DNA of 64,000 nt from Corydoras sp. C115 (taxonomy: Eukaryota > Chordata > Actinopteri > Siluriformes > Callichthyidae). Of this stretch, positions 25,665-39,748 are shown piece by piece. Position 1 is the first letter of the stretch. Each line of letters opens with the position of its first letter. Under the pieces are notes generated by a model, which was given only the letters and a program-made list of their open reading frames with translations, was not told the origin of the DNA and did not search any database. The DNA is taken from contig JAFMOC010000011.1 in the NCBI GenBank assembly GCA_019802505.1, positions 2,568,501-2,632,500 on the forward strand, written 5' to 3'. The position numbers and the translations under genes were made by a program.

Positions 25665-25924
25665 ATGAGTACACCTTCCAAATTATTTTAAACAAAAGTG
25701 AGGAAACAAAGTCTTGTAACAAAATTTATTCAAATTAATAAATGAATCCTTAAGATTAAATGCAGTAACACCACCCACTGTTTGTAGACAATGCAAAAAC
25801 TTGTGAGCACGAGGCATCACATTAGTACTCTGAATAAATGCTTCATATGCATAGACGGAATCAATACAATGCTTTGGGAATCAGGAACATTATATATTAT
25901 ATATATATAGTAATGTGTTAACAA

Positions 25925-26780
25925 TTTTATTGTTAAACCCTCAATCCATCACGACCTGACCTTCCAAATTGACAGCTCCACAATCTCCCCAACCGATTCG
26001 GTCCGTAACCTTGGTTTCACTATAGACTCCCACCTTAAACTCTCTGATCATGTTATCAAAACTGCCAGTTCCTGCAGATTCCTTCTTTACAACATAAGGA
26101 AGATTAGACCTTTCTTGACTGAACATGCTACCCAACTGCTAGTTCAAGCCCTAGTCCTATCCTGGCTTGATCATTGTAATGCGTTACTTGCCGGTATCCC
26201 AGCTTCCACAATCAGACCTCTACAACTAATTCAAAACTCTTGAATTAGCCTAACTTGTGTTCAACCAGCCCAAGCGAACTCATGTCACTCCACTACTCAT
26301 TTCTCTCCATTGGCTCCCTGTAGCTGCTCGCATTCAGTACAAGTCACTGACTCTGGCATACAGAACCATTTCTGGATCTTCCCTCTTACCTTCACTCTAT
26401 GTTTTTAAAATACACTCCGGCTTCAGTGATGATTGCCACCTGGCGATTCCACCTCACCGAGGAGCTAATTCTCACTCCGTGGCGTTCACCATTGCAAAAT
26501 GGTGGAACGATCTTCCCAACTCTGTCCGTAAGGCAGAATCACATGGCATTTTTAAGAAACTACTGAAGATGCATCTTTTTAACAAATACCTGTTGTAAAA
26601 AAAAAAAAGGGGGGGGGGGGAAGGGGGTCGGCGCAGCATCAAATAACAATCAGGTTTGATGATTTTACAGTGTAGTTGGTTTTCTTCATAACTACTGACT
26701 TGTGATGTTCTCATTTGTAGGTTTGCTTTGGATAAAAGCGTCTGCTAAATGACTAAATTTAAATGTAAATGAAAGCATAC
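25925..26780 (+). mobile_element. L2-type LINE 3' remnant
   Basis: Frames match the L2 ORF2 C-terminus: CRFLLYN, QPKRTHVTPLLIS, HWLPVAARIQYKSL, AIPPHRGANSHS, KWWNDLPNSVRKAES, stop after NKYLL. It is broken by at least one stop or insertion near 26240. After the stop come A12 and G runs (26597-26620), then ggataaaagcgtctgctaaa and an (AAATGT)n tail. Confidence 0.9.
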
Positions 26781-26789
26781 TAAATGGCA

Positions 26790-28136
26790 GAAATTCTGTG
26801 CAACATTTAGGGATGAAAGAATTATTTAATTATTATTTTGCAGAACTGGTTAAAGGGATAAGACACCAAAAACAGTGACGAGAGTGGGAGTACTTAGAGG
26901 ACATTTGAAGGGCAGCCACTCTAATACAACTCGTAATACACAATAGGTGAAGCAGATGGTGCAAAAGGTGCATAAGCAATATGTAGAAACCCAAACAATA
27001 AAACACAAAGGCAAAATAGGATAAAGGGTGTGCAGGTGTTAACACTCTGGGGAAGCAGAATGTGCACACCCAAAGGTTGGAAGAAAACAGCTAGATGTAA
27101 AAAGAGAGGAACATGTGAAAAGGGTTGAGTGGGGAGAAAGGAGAAATTACCCTGGCAATGCAGACAACCCTGTGGGCGAGGAGCAGGTTTGCCAGGATGT
27201 TTGGCTAGAAAGTTGGCTGCAAGTTGGCTGAGGATATGCTCAGCAGACATGCAACTGCATTCCTCAGGACTTAAGTATTGAACAATAGAATCCCAGCAAT
27301 AGGAATCAAAGCAAATGGTTTAAGGAAAGATACACTGAATACAAAATGTACATAGAGGCTTGAAGGAAGCTTAATGTGGTATGGGACCACATTATTTTTG
27401 TCTAATACCTTGTTGAAGGGACCAAAAATGGAGAAAAAGAGAGCAACAAAAGATACACAATATACAGAGGAAACCATATTTGAGTGAAAAATGTTTTATG
27501 CTTTATTGCCTTATGCTTTATAGAAAAATGCTTTATTAATCACCAGGAACTTGCAGAATTTGCACAACATTACCTTAATGTGAGAGTGAACCTGGAACCA
27601 TATCTCCACACTATGATAAAACAAGTACAAATAGCTGGCAATTCCAAAAAAACAAATGGGAGTTGGAAACCCAAGATGCATTAATAAAGAGTGATATAGG
27701 TGGTGCAGTAGATCATGACCATCTGAGAGATTTCTGCCAATGGTAAAAGGTTAGCCCAATCCTAAAGACTGTTATTGGCAATGTTGCACAATTATTTTTC
27801 CAGTGGTTGGCACTCTTACACTGCCCATTACTCTAAGGATGGTATCCCAATATCAGACAGACTGTGTGTCTTAGTTTCTTAAAGAATGCTCTCCATACAG
27901 CCAATAATTATTGGGGACCACTGTCCAAAAAATATTCTTTGGAATGCTTAATATAGGAAATTTATTTGTAGTTAAATAAATGTATTTAATTGTTTGGAAA
28001 GCAGACTGAAGATTGAAGATTAAGTTAAACAGTTAAATAAAAGTATTTCACCAATATTTACAACAAATTAAATTATTGGTATGACCAGAACAGAAAAAAA
28101 GTAGTAGCTCATGTAATTGGTCATGTACGAAAATGT
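26790..28136. other. Stretch without recognised genes or repeats
   Basis: Several medium open frames on the minus strand (109 codons at 26921-27250) show no family motif and no conserved splice frame. Confidence 0.4.
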
Positions 28137-28148
28137 GGCCCCAATATT

Positions 28149-28280
28149 CATTCATTCATTCATTATCTCCCGCTTTATCCTCTATTAGGGTCGCGGTGGG
28201 GTTCCCCATGCCCATCCAGGGAAGAACATCTCGGGCGCTGGGCAGATAGCCCCAGGACAGGGCGCCAATCCATCGCTGGG
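28149..28280 (-). mobile_element. 5'-truncated SINE with target duplication
   Basis: Reverse copy of the last third of the SINE, starting at the cccagcgatgg point. Flanks ggccccaatatt at 28137-28148 and 28281-28292. Confidence 0.93.
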
Positions 28281-28578
28281 GGCCCCAATATTAATCAATA
28301 AAAACGTTTTTCACTTTTAAAGTCACATAGTATATTTAAACCGTCATTTATATATTATATAATAATATAATAATGCATAATAATATAAACAAGAAAAAAA
28401 CATTAGATTTAAGCAGAGAATCACAAATGTATAAATTAATGACTTTGTAGCATTTATAAAATGTATAAAATAACATACATTGCCTATTAAATTGCCGTCA
28501 GCCCTGTTCACACTACTTCCGGGGTGTGGTGGGGTAGGGGGTGGGGATTTAGAATAGCTTGGGTAGAAAATGAGTTTC

Positions 28579-28620
<42 letters not shown>
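28579..28620. repeat. (GT)n microsatellite
   Basis: About 20 GT repeats between G-rich flanks. Confidence 0.97.
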
Positions 28621-28621
<1 letters not shown>

Positions 28622-28760
28622 GGGGTGTGTACGAGGGAAAACTAATCCTGGAATAAGCCTGCAGCTATGTGTAAAAGGCCTTTCCCTGGCGCACACCTGT
28701 CTAGCTCTGCAGCCTGCAGGCTGTTTTAGGCTTCCATTTGGCCAAGTCCCATCACATTAA

Positions 28761-30350
28761 ATATGATACAGTGCAAGGTCTCTGAGGCACTTACCTCAAC
28801 CCAACTATGAACAGAAAACTTGCAGGAAAAATAAGGACATTTGATTTAATAAATGCAACATGTACATTATTGGTGATCTGTATTCAGAGACTTAAAGGCA
28901 CCACAGCAGCACTAATTAGTAGATTATGAATTTCACTAGCCTGTATTATTAATTTTTTAGTTGACAAATCTAATCTAATCCAACACAATCTTCATTAGAA
29001 ATAAACTTGTATCAGTATTTAAACTGCCAACTTTCAAACACAGTGTTCCAACAATGTAAGCTTAAGGGTGAGTTTATATATTTTATGGACAAATACACTA
29101 GAACAGCTCTCTTTATAATTGAAATGGTAAATAAAAATGCACCTAGTCACACATTTTGGACAACTGTATTCCTCCAATATATAAATCTTAAATTCAGCAA
29201 TTGAAAAGTAGATATGTATAACAATGTGCAGAAGTTAGTTTAATAAAAAAAAAAAGTTGGAAACTGAACATTATTAAAACGTTATATTGACAAATTAAAT
29301 AGTCACTTAATTAAATTCAATTGTTATATTACTTTACTTAAATTTCAACTAAACACAAAATAGCAAAGTCAAAAGATTTTTAGTTTTAACTGTTGCATGT
29401 GACTCTCAAAAAAGAGGCAAAATTGGAAGACAAAAATAATATTTATTTAGAAATTGGGTCAGATCAGCAAAATATCAGGATTAGATAATACTGCAGTTCA
29501 GATAGCTTATTGGCTTGTAATATGATGCAATGTAAATGTATCTACCAATGGATTAGTATTTGCAAGCAAATATAAGCTGCAGTCTATCACTTTGTGTCAA
29601 ACATTGTGAAAAGAATCAGTTGAAAGTATTTAGGTCTTTTACCAGCTACACACCATAATATCATAAACAGCTTCAGTGAACCAGAGTAAAGCGTGGTGCA
29701 CAAAGGTCAATAATGGAAATCACCTCTAATAAACATGACCATTAAACCTTCATGGGGTAGTAAAATAATAATAAAAATTAATAAAATAAAACAATTGCTT
29801 TAAAAATCATTTTCACTTACAACACTTTTAACTGAAATGGCATCATGTTAAAGAAAATGTTGCACAGAAACACCAGCATCAACAATTCTTAGGTGCATTA
29901 AAAAAGGGGAAAAAAAGTTTAATTATTTTATGAATTCATATCAAATTTAAGTTTTTAGAAACGACATTGAATGACTGATAAATTCAGATGAAAATAAAAA
30001 CTATTCACACTTTCATCAATCATTGTTAGGAGTGCAATTTGCACTCTGAAAAAAAAAAACTGTTTTGCATGCATGTTATTGCTTATTTGGAAAATTAAGA
30101 TTTTCACCTGTGATTCTTATTACATGCTTCTTTTAGCTTTATATAAACTCGTTCAGCTTTGTGAACTGTTCGAGTTATGTGTTGTCATTGGTGTTTGCTT
30201 TATGATCATGGCGATTCATTCATTAAAGCTCTCATACATTCGCCTAATTGTGGTATATCTTGTCAATGGCTCCACATTTTGCTAGATTTCATTTCTGGGT
30301 TCTGATGGACACTTGTTTATCCAGTGCATCCCGCACCAGTGCATTGTCTG
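28761..30350. other. AT-rich stretch with nothing recognised
   Basis: Only short low-complexity frames. No repeats or RNA genes recognised. Confidence 0.4.
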
Positions 30351-30768
30351 CCATCACCACATGACTGCTTCTCTACTTCAACATGTAAATAGAACCCATG
30401 GTTTGTTACTGAGTTCTGCAGTAATTTGTTGAAGTCATTCTACCAGCTGGTGGGCACTAATGCCAGCCTGTCTTCAGGATTCCCCCCTTAGTATAGCGGT
30501 TAGTGCAGTCTGATTACACACTATTGTAGCATGAATTTTAATATTTAATAATTGCCACCACCCAGGACTGTTTCTCTACTTTAACATGTAAATAGAACCC
30601 ATGGGATCCCACCGAGGTCTGCAGTCATTTGTAGAAGCTCTTCTGCCAGCTGGTGCGCACTGATGCCAGCCTGTCCTCAGGATTCCCCCTGTATTATTTG
30701 TGGTTACTGCAGTCCTTTTGATTATATATTATTGTAGCATGCATTTTTGTTATTTAATAATTGTGTCA
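30351..30768 (+). repeat. Imperfect direct tandem duplication, about 204-bp period
   Basis: Two consecutive units (30351-30554 and 30555-30768) share acatgtaaatagaacccatg, ctgccagctggtg-like and atgccagcctgtc blocks, and a tatttaataattg end. They have diverged by scattered substitutions, so the duplication is old. Family unknown. Confidence 0.8.
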
Positions 30769-31899
30769 ACTGCTGCTGCTAAATAATTGACATGATATAA
30801 CTGACACAATGTAACTGACATATGTTAAACTGACGTTTCAGAAAATGTACATTCTTCCTTTAATTTCTCTTGCATTCATTAACAATCTTTCAAATGTTGC
30901 ATGGTTTTGCAAGATGATATTTATCATATTGGGTTTAAAGCTAGGAATTATATGATTGTCATAGCTGAGAAAACAGAGGAAGGCCCCAGGCATTAGAAGA
31001 GTGATTATGGATTATGACCCTATCAAAATGTAAACATAAAGCTCTTCACTCCCAGCTGCTCCTGTGCACCCTGCCTGAGGTTATGTCCATACTTGCCACA
31101 AATAAAATCAATTCCTCTAATCTTTTTTATATAGATGGGTGGATTCTCAGTTAGCGTTATTGCACCTGGCAATGGCATTACAGTTAGCTGTAATTTAACA
31201 TACATTAGACATGTTTGGACAAATCACAACAGAGTCGCTTATTAAGCTTAAGCTGTGAATTATTTAATATAAACCGAAGTTCATCAATCCGTTTGCGTGC
31301 ACACATTTAAAAGGTTTCAAACCACCTGCCAATCTCTGCCATCACAAGCACTCAACCTAAACATATATAACAGTTAATTTTGACTGTTCTGCTCTCAAGC
31401 CTGACAATTCTGATAGCCTGAAGCTTATTGGCCAACCAGACCCAAACTTGTTATAGACAGGCAATTAGAGTAATAGTGTGAGATTGGTCCAGTGCAATAT
31501 CACATACAAACAGAAGTCTTTGACACCATACTGTTAGATCTAGCTACTTAAGAAGGCACTCAAGATGAGGGAAAATCCCCAAAATAGTGCTGAATAGCAC
31601 ATAGGAATTTTAATGCTTTGACTAGGGATTAATGTACTGGAAGTGGACTTATAGTGACATTCTTAGAGTATTAAAATTATTCAGGCTCATTTTGCCCATA
31701 ACAAACAGAATGTTTTCTTCTGTTCTACACTAAATGTAGACTCATGTGCATTTACTCATGTTGAAGAAAACAACCATCCTAACATGTTACACCTAACACA
31801 AAATCATAATCAGATTGGATACTTTAGAATTTGTGTCACAACTTTGACAGATCTCAATAAGTCAATACTTATATTACTCAACTGTTAGTTCCAGGTCAT

Positions 31900-32389
31900 G
31901 TGCGAATAGGCCATGCATTTGTTCCCCGGGTTTGTAGGCCACCTGGAATTTGGAGTTGGAGGGTCATATACAGGTGACCTGCACATTAGCATCCTTCATA
32001 TGGTGGAGCTTTTGAAGCCGGGCGTGTTTCAAGCAGATGGCCAAAGTTTGTCACCAGCAGGTAGTAATGGAGGGTGTGGTTGCCCACTTAATTGTCAGGC
32101 ACTCCTTCTCAGTGGTGCTGTAATTCTGGATATGTTGACAGCTTGTCGCTAATGTATAGATGTTTGCTCCTCCTCTGGTACTAATGCAGATTAAGGTTAC
32201 AGGCACTGTTCTGTCTAGGGGACCAAACCTGGTTTTCATGTTATATAAGGGCGGATAAAAGGCTTGAGACATCCAAATAGTTAGGTACAAATCTGCATAT
32301 ATAGGCCTTTTCCTTTTTGACCTGGGTTTTTGGTAGGTTGCAATCACTGCATTACTACCAATTTGGAACCCCAGATACTGCCCTTCCAC
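31900..32389 (-). pseudogene. Degraded Ty3/gypsy-type retrotransposon pol fragment
   Basis: The minus frame contains NYSTTEKECLTIKWA, the signature at the reverse transcriptase/RNase H junction of gypsy-type elements. A frameshift follows (TTPSITTCW, then stop), and the continuation is in another frame. The element is an inactive relic; no LTRs could be assigned to it. Confidence 0.6.
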
Positions 32390-32399
32390 CTGTGAGCCT

Positions 32400-34945
32400 C
32401 TTATGCCTAATGTAATACCTAATGTAAATAGGTAGATGTCTTTATAGATCTAATGTTGTTCTTCAACCCCCAACCCAGTAATCCATGTAAAAGGATTACA
32501 AATGACTACAAACCAATTAGGGTGCAAAGGGCACTAATATCCCATTGTTAAACTGTCTGTCTTAGGAATCAAAACTACTGTGCTGTTCTACATACTGTAA
32601 AACTCCTTGATAATCACCATTCATACATAGCTGTTTTTTATACTGAACAACTCTTTTCTTACGTTTGGCACTAACTGTAAGAGATCTGAATGAGTGAATA
32701 TTGAAGACAGGTGAGATTCAAACTCTAATATATTTTATTAGTCATAATAATCGAGGAAACTGAAAACTTTTTTTTATGATGGGTGGAAGGGTAAAAGCAA
32801 CACACAATCTTTTAGTGACTCACTTTCTGTCCCTCATTCTCAGCAGCTTTCCCCTTTTTATTTATTCTGCTTACTGACAACCAAATTGAACAGACTTTTC
32901 ACTACTGAAGTCTGATCACTCCCTTGTGCCAAACTAATTTATAAAATTATAATATGATTCTTTAAATGAAAAATAATATTTAATTATCAATACAGCAAAA
33001 ATGGCTCTATTATGGTTCTAACAACTTTCCTTTTTTAAAACAGCATTATTTTAATAGGGATACTCATGTGCATGTTTTAAAGGGACAATTTGTGATACTA
33101 ATAACATGACTTGTCAAAAGCTTTGTGCCTATTCTTTGACTTTTTCCCATTTTGTTCACTGGAGGTGTTTTGTGAATTGTCATTCTTATGCCATGCCATT
33201 CAAATCAGGTATTATCTTTCAGACTAAAAAAATTACTAAATTCAGTCAAAATATTTTGAAAGTTTCTGCAGATTACTTAACCTCTAACAAGACTAAGATC
33301 CGGTATCTAATGCTTTATTAAAAACTGCAAAAAACTGGCAGTATTTTCTTGTTCAGAGATCACACCTGAATTACCTGTCTCTGTGTGCTTATGTGGCACA
33401 TCAGAGAGAAGAATTTTGTTCTTTAATTACTGCCATCATAGAAGCCCTGACAGGTCTTTATTCATTTACCACTCAGACACAGTGACTTAACGGAGCCTAG
33501 TAAAATTACAGGGAAAATAGTACCCAAGAAGCCCACACAAATAACACCTTCAGAAATGGCTAAATTATAGGTTGGTTTTTATTGAAAATGACACAAGACT
33601 GTAAAATAACTGTATAAGAAAATGCCTAATGGGCTGTAATGTGTATTGTAACAATTTTAGTAGGCAGTAATAAATACATAAGACATTTATTTAAGTTTTT
33701 TTTTTTTTTTATTAAAATTTTTGAAAGTATTAAATATATATATTAAATATATTAATTTGAAAAAAGAGTTTAATTTTAAAATCATATAGCAAATATATTT
33801 GAAAATTTACATTATTTATTTGTTAGATCTTTAAAAAATAAAACAAAACATACAAATACAAAACAAAATCTGTAAATTGCGGTTTATGTACTAAATGTTG
33901 CCATTCCATCTGCAAATTGCTTCAAGCTGTTTAATTTCATTAGATAATGCCCCTATACCAAAGTGATCTAAATGTGAGATTTCTGAATGTATTGAAATTT
34001 AGACTTTGTTGTGGAAATGTCTATCAATAAACTTTGTTTTTAGAAAATTTTGTAACATTTTTTAAAGATTTATAGTAATTTATGGTCCTACAACAGACTC
34101 TAGTTAGGACACAATTAATATACAATAAAATCTAAAACAATGTTTTTTTAACAGAAATTAGGGCAATAGAAATTTGTCATTACATTTTACAATGAACACA
34201 ATTATATTTGTTGCATATAGAAAACATCTTTGTAAATAGGGGTCTGCAATTGCAACTTCTAACTAAATGCATATTGTGTGGCCTGTTAGAACTCAATAAA
34301 TGTAATAAATTATATAAAATGAACTTTTAGCTGATGCTAAAAGAGATCAGATTGATTTTTTTTTCAAAATCATTTATTAACCCAGTTTAACATTTCTTAT
34401 GTACAGAAACAGGAGTAAATAATAGCAACAAATAAACAGTAATGAGAAATATAACATTTTGAAATTTTCGAACTGCTGGGAAGCATTCTTCTCTTGAATT
34501 TTTAAATGCATGCTCAAGTTGATGTCTACATGCTGTGTGTTAAAGCTGATACAGTGGTAATGGTGGAACAACGTGGTCTGAGATAAGTGTGTCAGCAGCT
34601 AAGAGAGAGGGATAAGTACAGGGATTGTGAGCTGCAAACCAAACTCTTTAATTAAAGCAGGAAGACACAGCACAGATGCTCAGACAGAGCCAAACCAGAC
34701 ATAATGTAAAGAGGTGGAGTGCAGCTGACTTTAAAGTTTGCTTTACCAGCATCACAAGGATGTGCAAAAGCTACATGGATGAAATAGGCTTTGGTGTGTC
34801 TAAGTCTGCTCTGACAAAGAGCAATAAATTATTTAATAAATATAATTAAATATATGTCTTACATCATTGTCATATATTCATGTATAAACGTCATTATGAA
34901 GCTTAATATTTTTATTATTGGCCTTATTATTATCATTATCATTAT
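32400..34945. other. AT-rich stretch with nothing recognised
   Basis: Long A/T runs and short open frames only. No splice-flanked coding block was found on either strand. Confidence 0.4.

Positions 34946-34948
<3 letters not shown>

Positions 34949-35012
<64 letters not shown>
34949..35012. repeat. (AAT)n microsatellite
   Basis: About 21 AAT units directly 5' of a diverged SINE. Confidence 0.97.
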
Positions 35013-35013
<1 letters not shown>

Positions 35014-35347
35014 GTTGGCATGGTTGCTTGGTGTTTAACACATTCGCCTCTTAGTGATGGGAATTCAGGGTCGAATGCCAGTCTAGGTGAAGATTCCATG
35101 TTCTCCTTGTGTTTGCGTGGATTTCCTCCGGGTTTGCCGATTCAAGATAAATTGAATGCTCTAAATTGCCCCATGTAGTGTGTGTTTTTGTGTATGTCTG
35201 TGTGAGTAAGAGTGCCCAGCATTAGATTGTCGCCCTGTCCTGGGTGTATCTACCCAGCTCCCGAATTGTTCTCCCCTGTATGGGCATGAGGAAACTCCCT
35301 AGGATGCTAGTAGGGAATTAGGCGGTAGATAATGAATAAATGAATGA
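35013..35347 (+). mobile_element. Diverged tRNA-derived SINE
   Basis: Recognisable from ggcatggttgcttggtgttt through cagcattagattgtcgccct to gataatgaataaatgaatg, with many substitutions. It lies about 280 bp before arhgef19 coding exon 1. Confidence 0.85.
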
Positions 35348-35646
35348 GTAAAAATCATTGGTCTGTCATTCTTAAAATGTAAATATTTTTACTTGAGCTA
35401 CAAGTTATCAACAGGCCCCTTATTGATGCACCCCTTAATTATTACTTGTTATTATAAAAAAGGAATAATTTTGAATACATGTCTTTCCAACCACATACAA
35501 CAAAGACAGCTTTGTTAATGTTTTTGGATTAAAGTCTAAAGATATGCATTGCTGAGATACTAAAAATGTTTACTGAAAACTCTTGCTTTAAAATGTTAAC
35601 TACAAATCCCCTGTGTTTTTGCAGCTCCTGGTGTGTCATCTGAGCA

Positions 35647-37563
35647 ATGCTTCCTGGCTATGGATTCTCTCCTTTCCTTGATTTCCAGCCTCGCCTTCAA
35701 GCCTTCCATTGCAGAGGGGAGAGTACTGCCATGTGGATCCCTGGTTCCTCCGAGTCCCAGGTTTTAAACAACCCCCAGGAGAACAAGCCTCTGTTGTGCC
35801 AGCATATTGCTGTGTGTCAGCAGGAGACACTCACATTTATTGAACTTCAGCAGCCCAGAACAAATGGCTTTTGCTCTCCATCCTCACTGGGGAGAAACAG
35901 GTTCTCTTCTTGTTCCCCAGGCCCTGCTAATAATGGGTTTGCCTCAGACTTTAGTCAAAATGAAAGTACAGACACCAGCATGGCTGTGCACCTGAATCTA
36001 AACCAGGATGATCATAATGTGGAGGGAATTCAGGATGGTATCAGTGCACAATACAAGGACTCACACAGGGCACAGTGCGAAAAGGTCTTATTGCATTCAA
36101 ACTCTAAAGACCTGTTTCTTCCACTGTCCTCCATGTATAGAACAAATGAAAATGACTCTGTAGACTTTCAGCAGGCCAGTGCTCCTTGTTCCTCAGTAGG
36201 CTCAGAACTCCAAGGCCATAGCCATGGTAAACTTCAGAGACGAACATCACAAGGGCCATCAAAGGAGAAATCAATACGTAAGTGTCTTCTTTATAACACA
36301 TTTTTATTTCAAGATGATTTAGTTTTAATTTAAACAATTTATATTATTCAAAATGATATGAGTATTGGTACTGGGGTGATACAGGCTTTACTCAAAATAA
36401 ATACCTTATACATATCCATGTTTCATCATGAACTAAACAAAATAATAACTACCGTCTTATTTTATACAAACATCCTTCCATCCATCCATCCATTATCTTC
36501 CATTTTATCCTCTACTAGGGTTGCGGGGGGGGGGGGGGGGGGGGGGGGGGGTTTCCCATGCCCATCCAGGGGCGAATGTCTGGGGTGCTGGGCAGATACA
36601 CCCAGGATAGGGCGCCAACTATCGCTGGGCACACACCCACTCACACAGACATACACAAACACACTCTATATGGGGCAATTTGAAGAATTAAATTGACCTT
36701 GATCCATGTTTTTGGACTGTGGGAGGAAACAGGAGAACCCAGAGGAAGCCCACGTGGACATGGGGAGAACATGGAAACTCCACCCAGATTGGGATTCGAA
36801 CTGGGAATACCTAGTGCTGAGAGATGAATGTGTTAACCACTAAGCCACTGTGCTGCACTGTTATACAAACATATATTTTATTAAATGTTTATCATAATGA
36901 AAATGTGAATTTAAGAGGCACCTAAAATAACTGCCTAAACCTTTAGCTGTCTAGCAGAGAGGCATTTATCATTCTCAAAAAATCATAAATTAATTCCTTT
37001 TTTGTGGGCGGCACAGTAGCATAGTGGTTAACACATCCACTTCTCAGCACTGGGAATCTGGGTTTGTATCCTGATCTGGGTGTAGTCCATGTGTTTTTTT
37101 CCGGTTCTGGTTCCACAGTCCAAAATCGTGAATTTAAGGTGAAAGAGAATTTTTGAAACTGCAAACTACACATAGTGATACACTTTTAGAAGACTCCCTT
37201 TACTTAACAACCTTTAGTATTTATCAGTACTATATGCACTTTTTGACCACTTTTAGGCATACAAATTTGTAATGTTTTATGACTTTGGTCTTTTGGTAGC
37301 TTCCTAAATCAATTTATTGAAAACTTAAATTATCCTATTTCAGTTAAATCTCAGAAATGTGTGGTTCAATACACTTTCTACTTCTTAATAATGCTCTAAA
37401 CAGCACTTATGGTCTAGTTAAAGCCTCTAAACCTTTTTGCATACTTCTTATAAAACCACTATGATTGATGTTAAGTGAAGTTGAATCAGCCTGGTGTTTT
37501 ATCTAGAAGGTGATTGTAGCTATGTTTACTCTGCTTCCTCTGAAATACTAATCTCTTAAATAC

Positions 37564-37604
<41 letters not shown>

Positions 37605-39664
37605 GAAAATTGTAATGTTTGCGTTGTTCAGTTATGCTGAGTGCAAACCAATAAAATATTTAAAAAAATTAAAAGATAGGAATTCTAATAATTTATGAAG
37701 ATTCTACAGTACTGTACTAAATATTAAAAAGTAAATATAAAATATAAAATCAATGTGGTTATATTATATGACCAAGTAATTTTAATTATGTATACAAGCA
37801 CCAATATTTATATTATATTACAACATATCAAAATATATATTCAATCTCAGAACATTTTACTGCTAAAATAACAATTTTGGCATTATACAGTACATCCAAA
37901 TTCATTCGTGCTTTAAATAAATATGTTGTGACTCGCTTTTTATGTATGCATTTATATGAATGTTTATTAACTTTTGTTACAAGATTCTCCTTGCATTTCT
38001 GTATATTATAACACATTAATTTTAAAATACATAACAACTTTAAGCATCTATTCAAGGATTTAATTTAAAACATATTTATTCAGCGATACTGTATATGGTG
38101 TTTATACTTCAGTGTTATTTGAACTTTTAAGTGCCTCTGTATGATTAAATGTAGATGATAAATTAAGCTTGTTTTTAGTTCAAATAGATTGTGTTTATTT
38201 GTTACCAATTTTGTCCTGTCTTTATTTGTCTAACAGGGCGTAAAATGAAAGTTTACTCATCTGTCGGTATAAGTGATGAGTCTCTAGGAAGTCCAGAAAT
38301 TGACTCTGACAATCAATTCTCTGGTTCTTTTGAGACTCTTTTAAAGGGAGAGTCCAATGTGCCTACATCCAAAAACTTTAATGCTGTGTCAGGTTTAGAA
38401 GACAACCTTTCTCCCATCCATAGCCCACAATTGCTTTCCTCGGATAGTACTGAAGAGGGCAGAGGATTGGGAAAAAGATGTATAAGAGAAAGAGGGAAGT
38501 TGGAACCTGAAAATGTTGAAGCTCTAGAGGACTCTGGATTACTAGGTGGGGTGCCACATCCCCTCCCCCTGCCCAGAACCCATTCAGTAGATCATGAGCG
38601 CAGAAGATTCTCAGCCTCTGAGCTCATCTCACGACTTCAGCTTTCACAGAGGAAGAACTCTTTTACATTGAGGCTGGGGAAATCACTGTCTGCCCGGGTG
38701 TCTTCCCGGGACCGTCACCAGTCTGGAAACTTTAGCTTGGACTGTAAGTGCTTTACTTACACCACTACTGCTTTTTAACCAGGGTGTTATTTTGTCTACC
38801 GATTTGTATGTAATCAAAATGTTGAGGTATATTTTATGACTTTAGTCCACATGATTATTAGGTGCTTGTGATTCTCACAAACTGGTGTTACATCCTTACC
38901 CCATTTTTATAACTAGACAAGCCAAACACCAAACAGCGTCATTCAACTGGCTCGAATAACAGTGCACCAAACAGCCCAGTGGGTACCGTACCACCTCTAC
39001 CCTCCTCTGACAGCATCCTGCCACAGCACCGGAGAAGCTGCAGACTCAGGTGATAGCAGTGTACATATTAAAAGTGTACAAGTTAGAAATAAGATAATGG
39101 GAAGAAAACAATAACTTTAATAATATATCCTGTTGTGAAAATAATTGCATGTTAAAAAATATGTTTGATATACATTACTATGTATTATATGCCTGCTTAT
39201 CATGACAGTGCTATAAGGACATGCTAATACTGTGTTCATAATTTAGCAATCCTTGTTATCTACATATATGACAAAATAATGATTTAACAAATTTTGCAGA
39301 GCATTTTTATTTAGAATATGAAGTATAAAGCATTGGTACCAATCACTCTCTTACTGGTTTAATGGTTATTTTTTATGGATCACTTTTAATAGATTCTGAT
39401 CACTACAGACAGGGAACTCAGTCATCTAGTCATCACAATTTGGCCTTTGTCAAACTCGCTTAAACTCACTGCTTACACATTACCATTTTCAAATTTCTAA
39501 TACATAAACTTTGGGGTCAAAATGTTTACTTGCTGAATCAGTATTGTTCCCTTGCCATGGCAGTGGTCATGATGTTATGCATAGCATATATTATGTATGT
39601 ACTGTATGTATGTATGTATGTATGTATGTGTACATACTAACACACACACACACCCACACCCACA

Positions 39665-39748
<84 letters not shown>

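Noticed and set aside
26472..26714. Minus-strand open frames over the L2 copies at 21645-21869 and 26472-26714
   Set aside because: They are antisense to the L2 ORF2 end.
28570..28625. CRISPR-like direct repeats
   Set aside because: Simple dinucleotide repeats without spacers in animal DNA.
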